Below, piece after piece: positions 25,179 to 33,695 of a DNA stretch of 64,000 nucleotides. The stretch is from an uncultured Lachnospiraceae bacterium (lineage in GTDB: Bacteria > Bacillota > Clostridia > Lachnospirales > Lachnospiraceae): assembly GCA_934294885.1 (NCBI GenBank), contig CAKRAK010000013.1, positions 1-64,000 on the forward strand, read 5' to 3'. The stretch's first letter is position 1, and every line of letters starts with the position of its first letter. The notes beneath the pieces are model-generated. The model ran no database searches. It was not told the origin of the DNA and worked only from the letters and a program-made list of their open reading frames with translations. Made by a program: the position numbers and the translations under genes.

Positions 25179-25976
25179 ATGGGAATTAGTATAACATCTG
25201 TTTTAATTGCAGTATTGATGGTTGGCGGTACAGGTATTATTATTGGAATTTTACTTGGAATTGCCGGAGAAAAATTCGAAGTTGAAGTGGATGAGAAAGA
25301 AGTTGCGGTCAGACAATGTCTTCCCGGTAATAATTGCGGTGGCTGTGGTTTTCCCGGCTGTGATGGATTGGCAACCGCGATTGCAAAGCATGAAGCACCG
25401 GTAAATGCCTGCCCTGTAGGTGGAGATGCGGTTGCAGAGGCAATTAGTGATATTATGGGTGTTGCGGTTGGAGATTCTGTTAAGATGACAGCATATGTTA
25501 AATGTGCCGGCACCTGTGATAAGGCAAAGGATAACTATGAGTATGTTGGTGTTCAGGATTGTAAGCTTGCATTGAATAATCCGGGAGGCGGACCAAAGGC
25601 TTGTACATACGGCTGTACAGGTTTTGGAAGCTGTAAAAAGGTTTGTCCTTTTGATGCTATTGATATTGTAGATGGGGTCGCTGTGGTTGATCCGGAAAAA
25701 TGTAAAGCCTGTGGTAAATGTGTTGCTGAATGTCCGAGAAAATTAATTGAGCTGGTTCCGGTTGACAGTGTATGTCATGTGACCTGTAGTTCTAAGGATA
25801 AAGGTGTAGAAGTGAAAAAGGTTTGTCAGGCCGGCTGTATCGGATGTATGCTCTGTGCCAAGAATTGTCCGTCCGATGCCATTACGGTAGAAAACAATTT
25901 AGCTCATATTGATCAGACGAAATGTACTCATTGTGGTATTTGCAAAGAAAAATGTCCGGTGAAGATAATCTTGTAA
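25179..25976 (+). CDS. rnfB: Rnf complex subunit B, multi-cluster ferredoxin
   Basis: RnfB takes electrons from reduced ferredoxin into the complex. The 265-residue protein has an N-terminal membrane helix (about residues 6-28), then the CNNCGGCGFPGC-type cluster region, then four ferredoxin-like Cys motifs: CTGFGSCKKVCP, CKACGKCVAECP, CIGCMLCAKNCP and CTHCGICKEKCP. This multi-cluster form is typical of clostridial RnfB. AGGAGGT precedes the ATG. An intrinsic terminator follows the stop. Confidence 0.95.
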   Translation: MGISITSVLIAVLMVGGTGIIIGILLGIAGEKFEVEVDEKEVAVRQCLPGNNCGGCGFPGCDGLATAIAKHEAPVNACPVGGDAVAEAISDIMGVAVGDSVKMTAYVKCAGTCDKAKDNYEYVGVQDCKLALNNPGGGPKACTYGCTGFGSCKKVCPFDAIDIVDGVAVVDPEKCKACGKCVAECPRKLIELVPVDSVCHVTCSSKDKGVEVKKVCQAGCIGCMLCAKNCPSDAITVENNLAHIDQTKCTHCGICKEKCPVKIIL

Positions 25977-25986
25977 TACTGTGTTT

Positions 25987-26018
25987 AAAAAGTGCTGCTT
26001 GAAAGCGGCACTTTTTTT
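25987..26018 (+). terminator. Intrinsic terminator of the rnf operon
   Basis: AAAAAGTGC (25987-25995) pairs with GCACTTTTT (26008-26016), with further inner pairs, and a run of seven T residues ends at 26018. Confidence 0.88.
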
Positions 26019-26120
26019 ATGTTGAAAAGGAATGTGCACGTATTCATGAAGTGTATTTTGCAACTGTTTATCAGAGTAGAATTACCAGACCCTATTTTTC
26101 ACTTTATGCAACAGAATATT

Positions 26121-26132
26121 TGAAATATTTCA
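26121..26132. other. 12-bp perfect palindrome in the rnfB-ymxH gap
   Basis: TGAAATATTTCA is an exact palindrome. The surrounding gap (26019-26267) is very AT-rich and has several TATAAT strings (26168, 26175, 26249); of these the last, in the extended form TGTTATAAT (26246-26254), is best placed for the next gene. No coding region is seen in the gap. Confidence 0.4.
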
Positions 26133-26245
26133 TCAAAAATACAATATTTAGTGGATTTTTTTAATATTATAATGTATAATATCAAAGTAAACATATTATG
26201 TTAATCACAATTTTATGTTCTTTGTTTTATAATATTAGCATATCT

Positions 26246-26254
26246 TGTTATAAT
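26246..26254 (+). promoter_or_regulatory. Candidate extended -10 promoter of the ymxH-like gene
   Basis: TGTTATAAT (TATAAT at 26249-26254) with a weak -35 TTTATA 17 bases upstream (26226-26231). The start codon at 26268 would leave a very short leader. Confidence 0.45.
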
Positions 26255-26267
26255 AAAACCGAAAGCT

Positions 26268-26531
26268 ATGTCTATGACATTTTTTGATCTGAAACAAAAA
26301 GAAGTGATTAACTGCAAGGATTGTATGAAGCTGGGCTATGTGGCGGATATTGAATTGGATCCTATGAACGGACAACTGTGTGGATTGATCGTGACGGCAC
26401 CAATTCGTTTCTTTTCCTGTTTTACAAGGTGTATCCGCTATTATATTCGTCATTGTGATATTGTCAGAATCGGACCGGATATTATATTAGTGGATGTTTG
26501 CCCGGAAAGTGCAATTATGAAAAATGACTAA
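26268..26531 (+). CDS. YlmC/YmxH family sporulation protein
   Basis: This 87-residue protein has the PRC-barrel-like pattern of the YlmC/YmxH family: FFDLKQKEVINCKDCMKLGYVADIE, with matching length and the ending VRIGPDIILVD. Members occur in spore-formers; their molecular role is not established. An ATG at 26274 (MTFFDLK) is an alternative start; neither has a strong ribosome site. It precedes nrdR by 19 bases and may be co-transcribed. Confidence 0.88.
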   Translation: MSMTFFDLKQKEVINCKDCMKLGYVADIELDPMNGQLCGLIVTAPIRFFSCFTRCIRYYIRHCDIVRIGPDIILVDVCPESAIMKND

Positions 26532-26550
26532 ATAATAGGAGGATTTACAT

Positions 26551-27000
26551 ATGAAATGCCCATTTTGTGGTGAGGACAACACAAGAGTAATTGATTCAAG
26601 ACCTGCGGATGATAATTGTTCCATTCGAAGAAGACGTGAGTGTGATGATTGCGGTAAGCGTTTTACGACCTATGAGAAGGTGGAAACCATTCCTTTGATT
26701 ATTATTAAGAAGGATAAAACAAGGGAAACCTATGATCGTGCCAAGATAGAATCCGGTGTTATCAAATCCTGTCACAAGAGACCGATTTCCATAGATGATA
26801 TCGAAAATTGTGTGGATCGGATTGAGACAAAAATATTCAATCTTGAACACAAGGAAATTGACAGCTCGGTAATCGGTGAGATTGTCATGGATGAATTAAA
26901 AAGCTTAGATGAGGTTGCCTATGTTCGTTTTGCCTCGGTATACAGAGAATTCAAAGATGTGAATATCTTTATGGATGAATTAAAAAAATTATTGAAATAA
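26551..27000 (+). CDS. nrdR: Transcriptional repressor NrdR
   Basis: NrdR represses ribonucleotide reductase genes when dATP/ATP levels are high. The 149-residue protein has the N-terminal zinc ribbon with CPFC and CDDC pairs, the RRRREC basic stretch, and an ATP-cone domain (KKDKTRETYDRAKIESGV). The length is normal. TAGGAGG precedes the ATG. A strong terminator follows. No ribonucleotide reductase gene is in the window, so its targets lie elsewhere. Confidence 0.96.
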   Translation: MKCPFCGEDNTRVIDSRPADDNCSIRRRRECDDCGKRFTTYEKVETIPLIIIKKDKTRETYDRAKIESGVIKSCHKRPISIDDIENCVDRIETKIFNLEHKEIDSSVIGEIVMDELKSLDEVAYVRFASVYREFKDVNIFMDELKKLLK

Positions 27001-27016
27001 TTGTGAATATTATAAC

Positions 27017-27059
27017 AAAAAACACATATATGAACATTTTGTGAAATATGTGTTTTTTT
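27017..27059 (+). terminator. Intrinsic terminator of nrdR
   Basis: AAAAAACACATAT (27017-27029) and ATATGTGTTTTTT (27046-27058) pair perfectly over 13 bp, with seven T residues at 27053-27059. The near symmetry allows use from either strand. Confidence 0.88.
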
Positions 27060-27126
27060 GTTGTAAAAAATTAAAAACATCATTATAATAACTTTGTTCA
27101 TACTTGTGGATGGAATAGGAGATTTC

Positions 27127-28659
27127 ATGTACAGTCAAGTTTTAAGTTGTGCACTTCATGGAGTAGAAGGTCGTTTGATTACTGTGGAGTGTGATGTCAG
27201 TGATGGCTTACCAATGTTTAATATGGTAGGTTTTCTAGCTTCTGAAGTCCGGGAATCCAGTGACAGAGTTCGTACTGCTGTTAAGAATTCCGGATATCGT
27301 ATGCAAGCCCAAAGAGTTACAATTAATTTATCCCCTGCCGATATCAGGAAAGAAGGGGCGGCATTTGATCTGCCAATCAGTATTGCGTTATTGGCGGCGT
27401 TTGGCTATATTCCGAAGGAAAAGCTTCAGGATGTTTTACTGATTGGGGAACTGTCACTAAATGGAGATATCAGACCTGTAAAGGGAATATTGTCCATTGT
27501 TGATTTTGCAAAGAAAAATCATATTCATACCGTGATTCTGCCTTATGACAACAGAAAAGAGGGCGTTGTGGTTCCGGATTTGACGATTTACGGTGCAAAG
27601 ACATTAAAAGAGGTTGTTGAGCATTTAATGGATGTTCAGGTAATGAAGCCGGTTGGAAGAGAAAGTGAAGCTGCCGGGGAGGACTCTTTTTCGGTTGATT
27701 TTTCAGATGTAAAAGGACAGTATTTGATCAAAAGAGCCATGGAAATTGCGGTATCCGGTATGCATAATATACTAATGATCGGACCTCCGGGAGCAGGAAA
27801 ATCCATGATTGCCAAACGCATACCAACCATTATGCCTTCCCTGACCTTTGATGAGAGTATTGAGATTACGAAGATTTACAGTGTAAACGGAATGTTGGAT
27901 CCGGATTGTGGCCTGCTGCGTAACCGACCGTTTCGCATGCCTCATCATTCCATTACCGCAACCTCCTTAATCGGAGGCGGCAGAGTTCCGAAACCCGGAG
28001 AAATCAGCCTCGCCCATAATGGGGTTTTGTTTTTGGATGAATTTCTGGAGTTTAACAAAAATACCATTGAAATGATGCGTCAGCCAATGGAAAACGGAGA
28101 GATAACAATATCAAGATTATATGGCAATTATACATTTCCCTGTGATTTTATGTTAGTGGCTGCCATGAACCCCTGTCCTTGCGGGTATTTTCCGGATCAG
28201 AACAAATGTCATTGTTCATCCCATGATATTCACCGGTATTTATCCAAAATATCATATCCGATGCTGGACCGGATAGATATGAGTGTGTCTATTAAAAAAT
28301 TGGAATACCGGGAGCTTTACGAAGAGAAAAAGACGGAAGCTTCAAAGGATATAAAATCCAGGGTGCTCCGTGCCATTCGGATTCAAAATGAACGTTTTGC
28401 TCATGATGCATTTCATTTTAATTCCCAGATTCCGGATCATAAATTAAACCACTGGTGTGCACTGGATGGAAAAGCAGAGCAGCTTCGCAAGGATATATTT
28501 GAAAACTACGAGATGACTGCAAGAGGAATGAACAAACTGATAAAAGTTGCGAGGACCATTGCCGATTTAAATGAATCCGAAAATATTACCTCTGACCATA
28601 TGATGGAAGCATTGTCATTTAGAATGACCAATTGGAATATGGGAGGTGGCTTTTTATGA
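27127..28659 (+). CDS. yifB: YifB/ComM-family Mg-chelatase-like AAA+ ATPase
   Basis: This 510-residue protein has an N-terminal Lon-protease-like domain (about residues 1-170), an AAA+ domain with Walker A GPPGAGKS from residue 219 and Walker B VLFLDEFLEF, and a C-terminal Mg-chelatase-type helical domain. ComM in naturally transformable species is a helicase that aids integration of incoming DNA. The start is the ATG at 27127 with TAGGAG just before it. It overlaps dprA by 4 bases (ATGA), which supports a DNA-uptake or recombination link. Confidence 0.93.
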   Translation: MYSQVLSCALHGVEGRLITVECDVSDGLPMFNMVGFLASEVRESSDRVRTAVKNSGYRMQAQRVTINLSPADIRKEGAAFDLPISIALLAAFGYIPKEKLQDVLLIGELSLNGDIRPVKGILSIVDFAKKNHIHTVILPYDNRKEGVVVPDLTIYGAKTLKEVVEHLMDVQVMKPVGRESEAAGEDSFSVDFSDVKGQYLIKRAMEIAVSGMHNILMIGPPGAGKSMIAKRIPTIMPSLTFDESIEITKIYSVNGMLDPDCGLLRNRPFRMPHHSITATSLIGGGRVPKPGEISLAHNGVLFLDEFLEFNKNTIEMMRQPMENGEITISRLYGNYTFPCDFMLVAAMNPCPCGYFPDQNKCHCSSHDIHRYLSKISYPMLDRIDMSVSIKKLEYRELYEEKKTEASKDIKSRVLRAIRIQNERFAHDAFHFNSQIPDHKLNHWCALDGKAEQLRKDIFENYEMTARGMNKLIKVARTIADLNESENITSDHMMEALSFRMTNWNMGGGFL

Positions 28660-29768
28660 CAAATCAGGACATGTACTGGTTATGGATGTTAAATATTCCG
28701 GGAATCACAAGAAATCGAATCCGGAAAATGCTTTCCGTATATCGAAGTCCGGAGCAGCTTTACTATGCAGCTTATGATGATCTGGAGCATTTTTTTAAAA
28801 ATGAACAACAAAGGCAACGGTTTCTTGAATGGAGGAATATGGATAAAACATATGCACTCTATGAAAAAATGCAAAAAAGCAATATTGGTTTTGTACATTA
28901 TCAATCAGAACATTTCCCCGGAAAGTTAAAGCAAATACCGGATTCTCCCCTTGGTCTATATTACAAAGGAAAATTGCCGGATGAGAATAAAAAAACAATT
29001 GCGATTATCGGTGCAAGAAATTGTACCAGATATGGGAAGGAGATGGCGCAATATTTTGGAAGAGAGCTTGCAAAACAAGGGGTTCAGATTGTAAGCGGTC
29101 TGGCAAGGGGGATTGACGGTTGTGCACACCGGGGTGCACTTCAGGGGAATGGGTATACCATCGGTGTGTTGGGAGGCGGAATTGATCAGGTTTATCCCAA
29201 AGAAAATTTCGAACTGTTTCTTTCAATGGAACAACATGGAGGGATTGTTTCGGAGAGCAATATGGGAATAAAACCGTATGCAGCGTTATTTCCCGAACGG
29301 AACCGTCTGATATCCGGTTTTTGTGATGGTATCCTGGTTGTTGAGGCAATGGAAAAAAGCGGCACATTTATTACGGTAGATCAGGGGCTTGATCAGGGTA
29401 AAGATATTTTTTCCGTTCCGGGAAGAATACTGGATGAAAAAAGTGCCGGATGTAACCGTCTGATCAAGTTGGGAGCCCATATTGTAACAGATGTTACTGA
29501 CATTTTAGATATGTATTTTCCCCGGGAAGAAATACCACATTTTATAAATCCTGCATATTATAAGGAAACAATGATTCAAAAAATGTCCCTTGCACCTACA
29601 GAAAAAATGGTGTATAGTTGTTTGCAAATTGAGCCAAAATATTTAGATGAAATTATAGCTGAGGTAAATTTAGCACCGCAAGATATTTGCAGGATACTGA
29701 ATCGGTTGATTTTGCTTAATATGATAGAAGAAGTTTCCTGTAATTATTATGGCTTAAAGATTGGATAA
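28656..29768 (+). CDS. dprA: DNA-processing protein DprA
   Basis: DprA protects incoming single-stranded DNA and loads RecA during transformation. The 370-residue protein has a helical N-terminal region, a Rossmann-like core (AIIGARNCTRYG, QIVSGLARGIDG, GVLGGGIDQVYP, SGTFITVDQGL) and a C-terminal winged-helix part that ends at YYGLKIG. The start is the ATG at 28656 with GGGAGGTGG upstream, overlapping yifB by 4 bases. It is followed by topA after 18 bases, an order shared with Bacillus. Confidence 0.95.
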   Translation: MTNQDMYWLWMLNIPGITRNRIRKMLSVYRSPEQLYYAAYDDLEHFFKNEQQRQRFLEWRNMDKTYALYEKMQKSNIGFVHYQSEHFPGKLKQIPDSPLGLYYKGKLPDENKKTIAIIGARNCTRYGKEMAQYFGRELAKQGVQIVSGLARGIDGCAHRGALQGNGYTIGVLGGGIDQVYPKENFELFLSMEQHGGIVSESNMGIKPYAALFPERNRLISGFCDGILVVEAMEKSGTFITVDQGLDQGKDIFSVPGRILDEKSAGCNRLIKLGAHIVTDVTDILDMYFPREEIPHFINPAYYKETMIQKMSLAPTEKMVYSCLQIEPKYLDEIIAEVNLAPQDICRILNRLILLNMIEEVSCNYYGLKIG

Positions 29769-29786
29769 ATCGGGAGGTGCCTGAAT

Positions 29787-31856
29787 ATGGCAAAGAATCT
29801 TGTGATTGTGGAGTCCCCTGCAAAAGCAAAAACAATTAAAAAATTCTTAGGCAGTAATTATGAGGTGATTGCTTCCATGGGACATGTACGTGATTTGCCT
29901 AAATCTCAAATGGGAATTGACGTAGAGAATGATTTTGAACCCAAATATATTACGATACGCGGGAAAGGGGAATTATTGGCAAGCCTTAGAAAGGCTGTTA
30001 AGAAAGCAGATAAAGTATATCTCGCAACTGACCCTGACCGTGAGGGAGAAGCAATATCGTGGCATCTTGTATATGCATTAAAATTAGAAGATAAAAAATA
30101 TAAAAGAATTACCTTTAATGAGATTACAAAGACTGCGGTTAAGAATTCCATAAAAGAAGCAAGAGATATTGATATGAATCTTGTGGATGCCCAGCAGGCA
30201 AGACGTGTATTGGATCGATTGGTGGGTTACGAAATCAGTCCTGTTTTGTGGGCTAAGATTAAGAGGGGATTAAGTGCCGGCAGAGTACAATCGGTTGCAC
30301 TGCGTTTGGTTTGTGACCGGGAGGATGAGATTAATGCATTTATTCCGGAAGAATATTGGACGTTAGAAGCATCTGTAAAATTCAAAAACGGAAAGAAGCC
30401 CTTTGTTGCTAAGCTTAGCAAAACACCGGCCGGTAAGGCAGACCTCCATTCTAAGGAAGAGATGGAACAGGTGTTACATGCATTAAAGGAAAAAGATTTC
30501 GTTGTAACGGATATCAAAAAAAATCACAGAGTGAAAAAAGCACCGCTTCCTTTTACAACATCTACATTGCAGCAGGAGGCTGCCAAAAAACTGAATTTTG
30601 CAACAGGAAAAACGATGCGGATTGCCCAGCAGTTATATGAAGGTGTAGATATAAAAGGAAAGGGCAGTATTGGTCTGATTACTTATTTAAGAACCGATTC
30701 CACCCGTATTTCAGAAGAAGCTCATGGTATGGCGCTTTCTTATATCAAGGATAAATATGGGGATTCTTATGTAGGCAGTGAGACAAAACCTGCTGCTAAG
30801 GGAAAGAAAATTCAGGATGCTCATGAAGCAATCCGTCCTACCGATGTGACCATTAATCCGATTACCTTAAAGGATCAGTTATCAAGAGATCAGTTTCGCC
30901 TGTATCAGTTGATTTATAATCGTTTTCTTGCAAGCCGAATGGCAGGTGCGGAATATGAAAGTACTTCAATCAAATTAGGTTGCAACGGATATGAATTCGG
31001 AGCCGCTTCTACAAAACTGGTGTTTGAGGGATTTTTGGCAGTGTATTCTATTGACGATGAAGAAGACCAGCAGAAGAACTCCTTTAAAGATATTGAGGTG
31101 GATGATGTCTGCAAGGTAGAAGCACTGATGGATAAACAGCATTTTACCCAGCCTCCGGCACATTACACGGAAGGTTCATTGGTTAAACAGATGGAGGAGC
31201 TTGGAATTGGACGTCCAAGTACCTATGCACCTACAATCTCTACTATTCTTGCCAGAAGATATATTGTAAAAGAGGATCGTAATTTATATGTTACAGAGAT
31301 AGGAGAAGCTGTTAACCAGATTATGGTAAAGGCATTTCCTGTTATTGTAGATACAGATTTTACAGCAAATTTAGAAAGTCTTTTAGATAAGATAGAAGAG
31401 GGACTAATCGACTGGAAGACTGTAATTGTCAATTTCTATCCTGATTTGGATGAGGCAGTAAAGAAAGCGAATGAAGAATTGGAGCATGTAAAGATTGAAG
31501 ATGAGGTTACAGATGAAATATGCGAGGAATGTGGTCGTAATCTTGTAATAAAGTATGGTCCTCACGGAAAATTTCTTGCCTGTCCGGGATTTCCGGATTG
31601 TCGGTTTACCAAGCCTTATTTTGAAAAAATCGGTGTTGCCTGTCCGAAATGCGGCAAAGATATTGTTCTGAAAAAATCGAAAAAGGGTCGTAAATATTAT
31701 GGCTGTATTGACAGTCCGAATTGTGATTTTATGACATGGCAGAAACCATCTGTTTACAAATGCGAAAAATGCGGCACAATTATGTTGGAAAAGGGAAATA
31801 AATTAGTATGTAATAATCCGGAATGCAGTTATGTATGCAACAAACCGAAGGATTAA
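29787..31856 (+). CDS. topA: DNA topoisomerase I
   Basis: TopA relaxes negative supercoils through a 5'-phosphotyrosine intermediate. The 689-residue protein has the TOPRIM domain (VESPAKAKTIKKFLG, ATDPDREGEAIS), the active-site Tyr in ITYLRTDST at residue 300, and three C-terminal four-Cys zinc ribbons starting at CEEC, CPKC and CEKC. The length is usual for Firmicutes. GGGAGGTG precedes the ATG. The order dprA-topA-codY matches a shortened Bacillus arrangement. Confidence 0.97.
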   Translation: MAKNLVIVESPAKAKTIKKFLGSNYEVIASMGHVRDLPKSQMGIDVENDFEPKYITIRGKGELLASLRKAVKKADKVYLATDPDREGEAISWHLVYALKLEDKKYKRITFNEITKTAVKNSIKEARDIDMNLVDAQQARRVLDRLVGYEISPVLWAKIKRGLSAGRVQSVALRLVCDREDEINAFIPEEYWTLEASVKFKNGKKPFVAKLSKTPAGKADLHSKEEMEQVLHALKEKDFVVTDIKKNHRVKKAPLPFTTSTLQQEAAKKLNFATGKTMRIAQQLYEGVDIKGKGSIGLITYLRTDSTRISEEAHGMALSYIKDKYGDSYVGSETKPAAKGKKIQDAHEAIRPTDVTINPITLKDQLSRDQFRLYQLIYNRFLASRMAGAEYESTSIKLGCNGYEFGAASTKLVFEGFLAVYSIDDEEDQQKNSFKDIEVDDVCKVEALMDKQHFTQPPAHYTEGSLVKQMEELGIGRPSTYAPTISTILARRYIVKEDRNLYVTEIGEAVNQIMVKAFPVIVDTDFTANLESLLDKIEEGLIDWKTVIVNFYPDLDEAVKKANEELEHVKIEDEVTDEICEECGRNLVIKYGPHGKFLACPGFPDCRFTKPYFEKIGVACPKCGKDIVLKKSKKGRKYYGCIDSPNCDFMTWQKPSVYKCEKCGTIMLEKGNKLVCNNPECSYVCNKPKD

Positions 31857-31888
31857 ATGTCTTTTGTCGCCCTCTTTTTATAAATATG

Positions 31889-31917
31889 TTGTTATTGTCA
31901 GAAAATTGTGCTAAAAT
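31889..31917 (+). promoter_or_regulatory. Candidate codY promoter
   Basis: TTGTTA (31889-31894), 17 bases and TAAAAT (31912-31917), with an extended -10 TG at 31909. Transcription would start near 31924, leaving a short leader before the ATG at 31940. It allows codY, and possibly flgB onward, to be made without topA. Confidence 0.6.
31893..31907. promoter_or_regulatory. Candidate CodY-binding box in the codY promoter
   Basis: TATTGTCAGAAAATT matches the CodY consensus AATTTTCWGAAAATT at 13 of 15 positions and lies between the -35 and -10 elements. Binding there would block RNA polymerase, which fits negative autoregulation as known for CodY in other Firmicutes. Confidence 0.6.
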
Positions 31918-31939
31918 TATGGCATATTGGAGGGTATAT

Positions 31940-32710
31940 ATGAGTGTTCAGCTATTAGATAAGACAAGAAAAATTAATCAGCTCTTACATAATAACAGTT
32001 CTCATAAAGTTGTATTCAATGACATTTGTAAAGTCTTAAGTGAGATTCTTGAATCGGATATTTTGGTGATTAGTAAGAAGGGTAAAGTGCTCGGTATTAA
32101 GAATCGTTCCGATATCAGTGTCATTACGGAAATGATAGCCAAGGATGTGGGCGGTTTCATCGATAAAATGTTAAATGAACGTCTGCTTGGTGTATTGTCT
32201 ACAAAAGAGAATGTGAATTTGGCGACACTTGGTTTTGAGTTTGAGGACTTGGATCAATATCAGGCGATTATATCACCGATTGATATTGCGGGAGAACGGT
32301 TAGGTACCGTTTTTATGTACCGGTTAAATCAACCATACAGTATTGATGACATCATTTTGAGTGAGTATGGAACTACGGTTGTGGGACTTGAGATGATGCG
32401 AAGTGTGAACGAGGAGAATGCAGAAGAAGCAAGGAAGCTTACCATTGTTCGTTCCGCTATCGGTACTTTGTCGAATTCAGAGCAGGAGGCTATCGTTCAT
32501 GTATTTGATGAGCTTCAGGATATGGAGGGAATTTTGGTTGCTTCAAAGATTGCGGACAGAGTCGGCATTACCCGTTCTGTTATTGTCAATGCACTTCGTA
32601 AATTCGAAAGTGCGGGGGTAATCGAGACAAGGTCATCCGGAATGAAGGGAACTTATATCAAGGTTTTGAATGAACTGGTCTTTGATGAAGTTAAGAATAT
32701 ACATCATTAA
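31940..32710 (+). CDS. codY: GTP- and branched-chain-amino-acid-sensing regulator CodY
   Basis: CodY represses stationary-phase, nutrient-uptake and often motility genes while GTP and branched-chain amino acids are plentiful. The 256-residue protein has the N-terminal GAF domain (MSVQLLDKTRKINQLL start) and the C-terminal winged-helix domain with the near-invariant ASKIADRVGITRSVIVNALR. The start is the ATG at 31940, preceded by TTGGAGGGT; longer forms reach back into topA and lack homology. It is directly upstream of the fla/che cluster. Confidence 0.96.
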   Translation: MSVQLLDKTRKINQLLHNNSSHKVVFNDICKVLSEILESDILVISKKGKVLGIKNRSDISVITEMIAKDVGGFIDKMLNERLLGVLSTKENVNLATLGFEFEDLDQYQAIISPIDIAGERLGTVFMYRLNQPYSIDDIILSEYGTTVVGLEMMRSVNEENAEEARKLTIVRSAIGTLSNSEQEAIVHVFDELQDMEGILVASKIADRVGITRSVIVNALRKFESAGVIETRSSGMKGTYIKVLNELVFDEVKNIHH

Positions 32711-32737
32711 TTACATTAAAACGGATTTTTAGAAACA

Positions 32738-32769
32738 AAAGGATTTGTGGGTTTTCTCATAAGTCCTTT
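32738..32769. terminator. Hairpin between codY and flgB, possible weak terminator
   Basis: The arm 32738-32751 (AAAGGATTTGTGGG) pairs with 32756-32769 (CTCATAAGTCCTTT) over 14 bp with three G-U pairs. Only three T residues end the stem, so it may end codY transcripts only in part and let some continue into flgB. Confidence 0.45.
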
Positions 32770-32794
32770 GCTGTCGTTTATGATTGCTGTCGTT
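32768..32794. promoter_or_regulatory. 11-bp direct repeats upstream of flgB
   Basis: TTGCTGTCGTT occurs at 32768-32778 and again at 32784-32794, a 16-base period. The copies lie 24-50 bases before the flgB start, where a promoter or activator site is expected. No convincing -35/-10 pair is visible. Confidence 0.4.
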
Positions 32795-32817
32795 ACATTT
32801 TAAGAAAGGAATGTGCT

Positions 32818-33210
32818 ATGATTAATACAAATATTTATAATTATATTAATGTATTAGATAAGGCCGCTGATGCTGCAAACACAAGGAATGAAGTGTTAGC
32901 GAATAACATTGCGAATGTAGATACGCCGAATTACAAAAGAAAAGACGTATCCTTTCAAAATTATCTGGAGCAGGCATTAATAGGCGCGGAAGCATTAGAT
33001 ACGAGGGTTTCAGATGTGAATACCCATTTATCGGATTTTGGCGGCATTGTTTATACAGATTCGTCGGTCCTGTCTTATCGTCTGGATGGCAATAACGTAG
33101 ATATTGATACAGAGAATGCTTATCTGGCAGAGAATCAAATTCGGTATAATGCGTTAGTTGAACAGATTGGACAGGAGTTTAACAGATATAAGACAGTTCT
33201 TTCTTCTTGA
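32818..33210 (+). CDS. flgB: Flagellar basal-body rod protein FlgB
   Basis: FlgB is a proximal rod subunit, exported by the flagellar secretion system. The 130-residue protein has the rod signature ANNIANVDTPNYKRKDVSF near the N-terminus and the C-terminal helix (AYLAENQIRYNALVEQI) that packs in the rod. AAGGAATG precedes the ATG. It is the first gene of the fla/che cluster, as in Bacillus subtilis. Confidence 0.95.
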   Translation: MINTNIYNYINVLDKAADAANTRNEVLANNIANVDTPNYKRKDVSFQNYLEQALIGAEALDTRVSDVNTHLSDFGGIVYTDSSVLSYRLDGNNVDIDTENAYLAENQIRYNALVEQIGQEFNRYKTVLSS

Positions 33211-33224
33211 TGGAGGTGATGATA

Positions 33225-33668
33225 ATGAGTAGTGGTATTTTTAATGCAATGGATGTTGCTGCAACAGGAATGACTGCACAGCGGACCAGAATGGATATTA
33301 TTGCACAAAATATTGCAAATGTTAATACAACACGGGATGAAAATGGTGAAGTGTATAAAAGACAGACTGTTGTATTTCAGCAGAATTCAAATGTTACCTT
33401 TGATACTGTATTAAGTAATAAGCTGGAAAGCTTTCAGGCAAAGGGTGTAAAGATTGCTGCCATCGTAGAGGATACAACAGAGGGAGCCATGGTTTATGAT
33501 CCTACCCATCCGGATGCGGATGAGAATGGATATGTAACTTATCCGAATGTTAATACGGTAACAGAAATGACGAATTTAATTGATGCCAGCCGTTCTTATG
33601 AAGCTAGTGCAACCGCATTTGAGGCGGCTAAGTCTATGGCGGCTAAGGGACTGGAATTGTTTCAATAG
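33225..33668 (+). CDS. flgC: Flagellar basal-body rod protein FlgC
   Basis: FlgC is a proximal rod subunit. The 147-residue protein has AQNIANVNTTRDENGEVYKRQ at the N-terminus and NLIDASRSYEASATAFEAAKSM at the C-terminus (shown as signature segments joined by a normal central region). The start is the ATG at 33225 with GGAGGTGA before it; an upstream in-frame start at 33207 overlaps flgB and the ribosome site. It follows flgB by 14 bases and precedes fliE. Confidence 0.95.
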   Translation: MSSGIFNAMDVAATGMTAQRTRMDIIAQNIANVNTTRDENGEVYKRQTVVFQQNSNVTFDTVLSNKLESFQAKGVKIAAIVEDTTEGAMVYDPTHPDADENGYVTYPNVNTVTEMTNLIDASRSYEASATAFEAAKSMAAKGLELFQ

Positions 33669-33695
33669 TGTTTTGGTTAGAAGAGGAGTTTAGAT

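Noticed and set aside
24968..25513. 181-codon open frame on the minus strand
   Set aside because: It covers rnfA and the cluster-binding part of rnfB; its Pro/Thr-rich translation is a shadow.
32711..32817. Possible c-di-GMP riboswitch or CodY box before flgB
   Set aside because: No GEMM-type conserved core was found, and the best CodY-like string there matches only about 10 of 15 bases.
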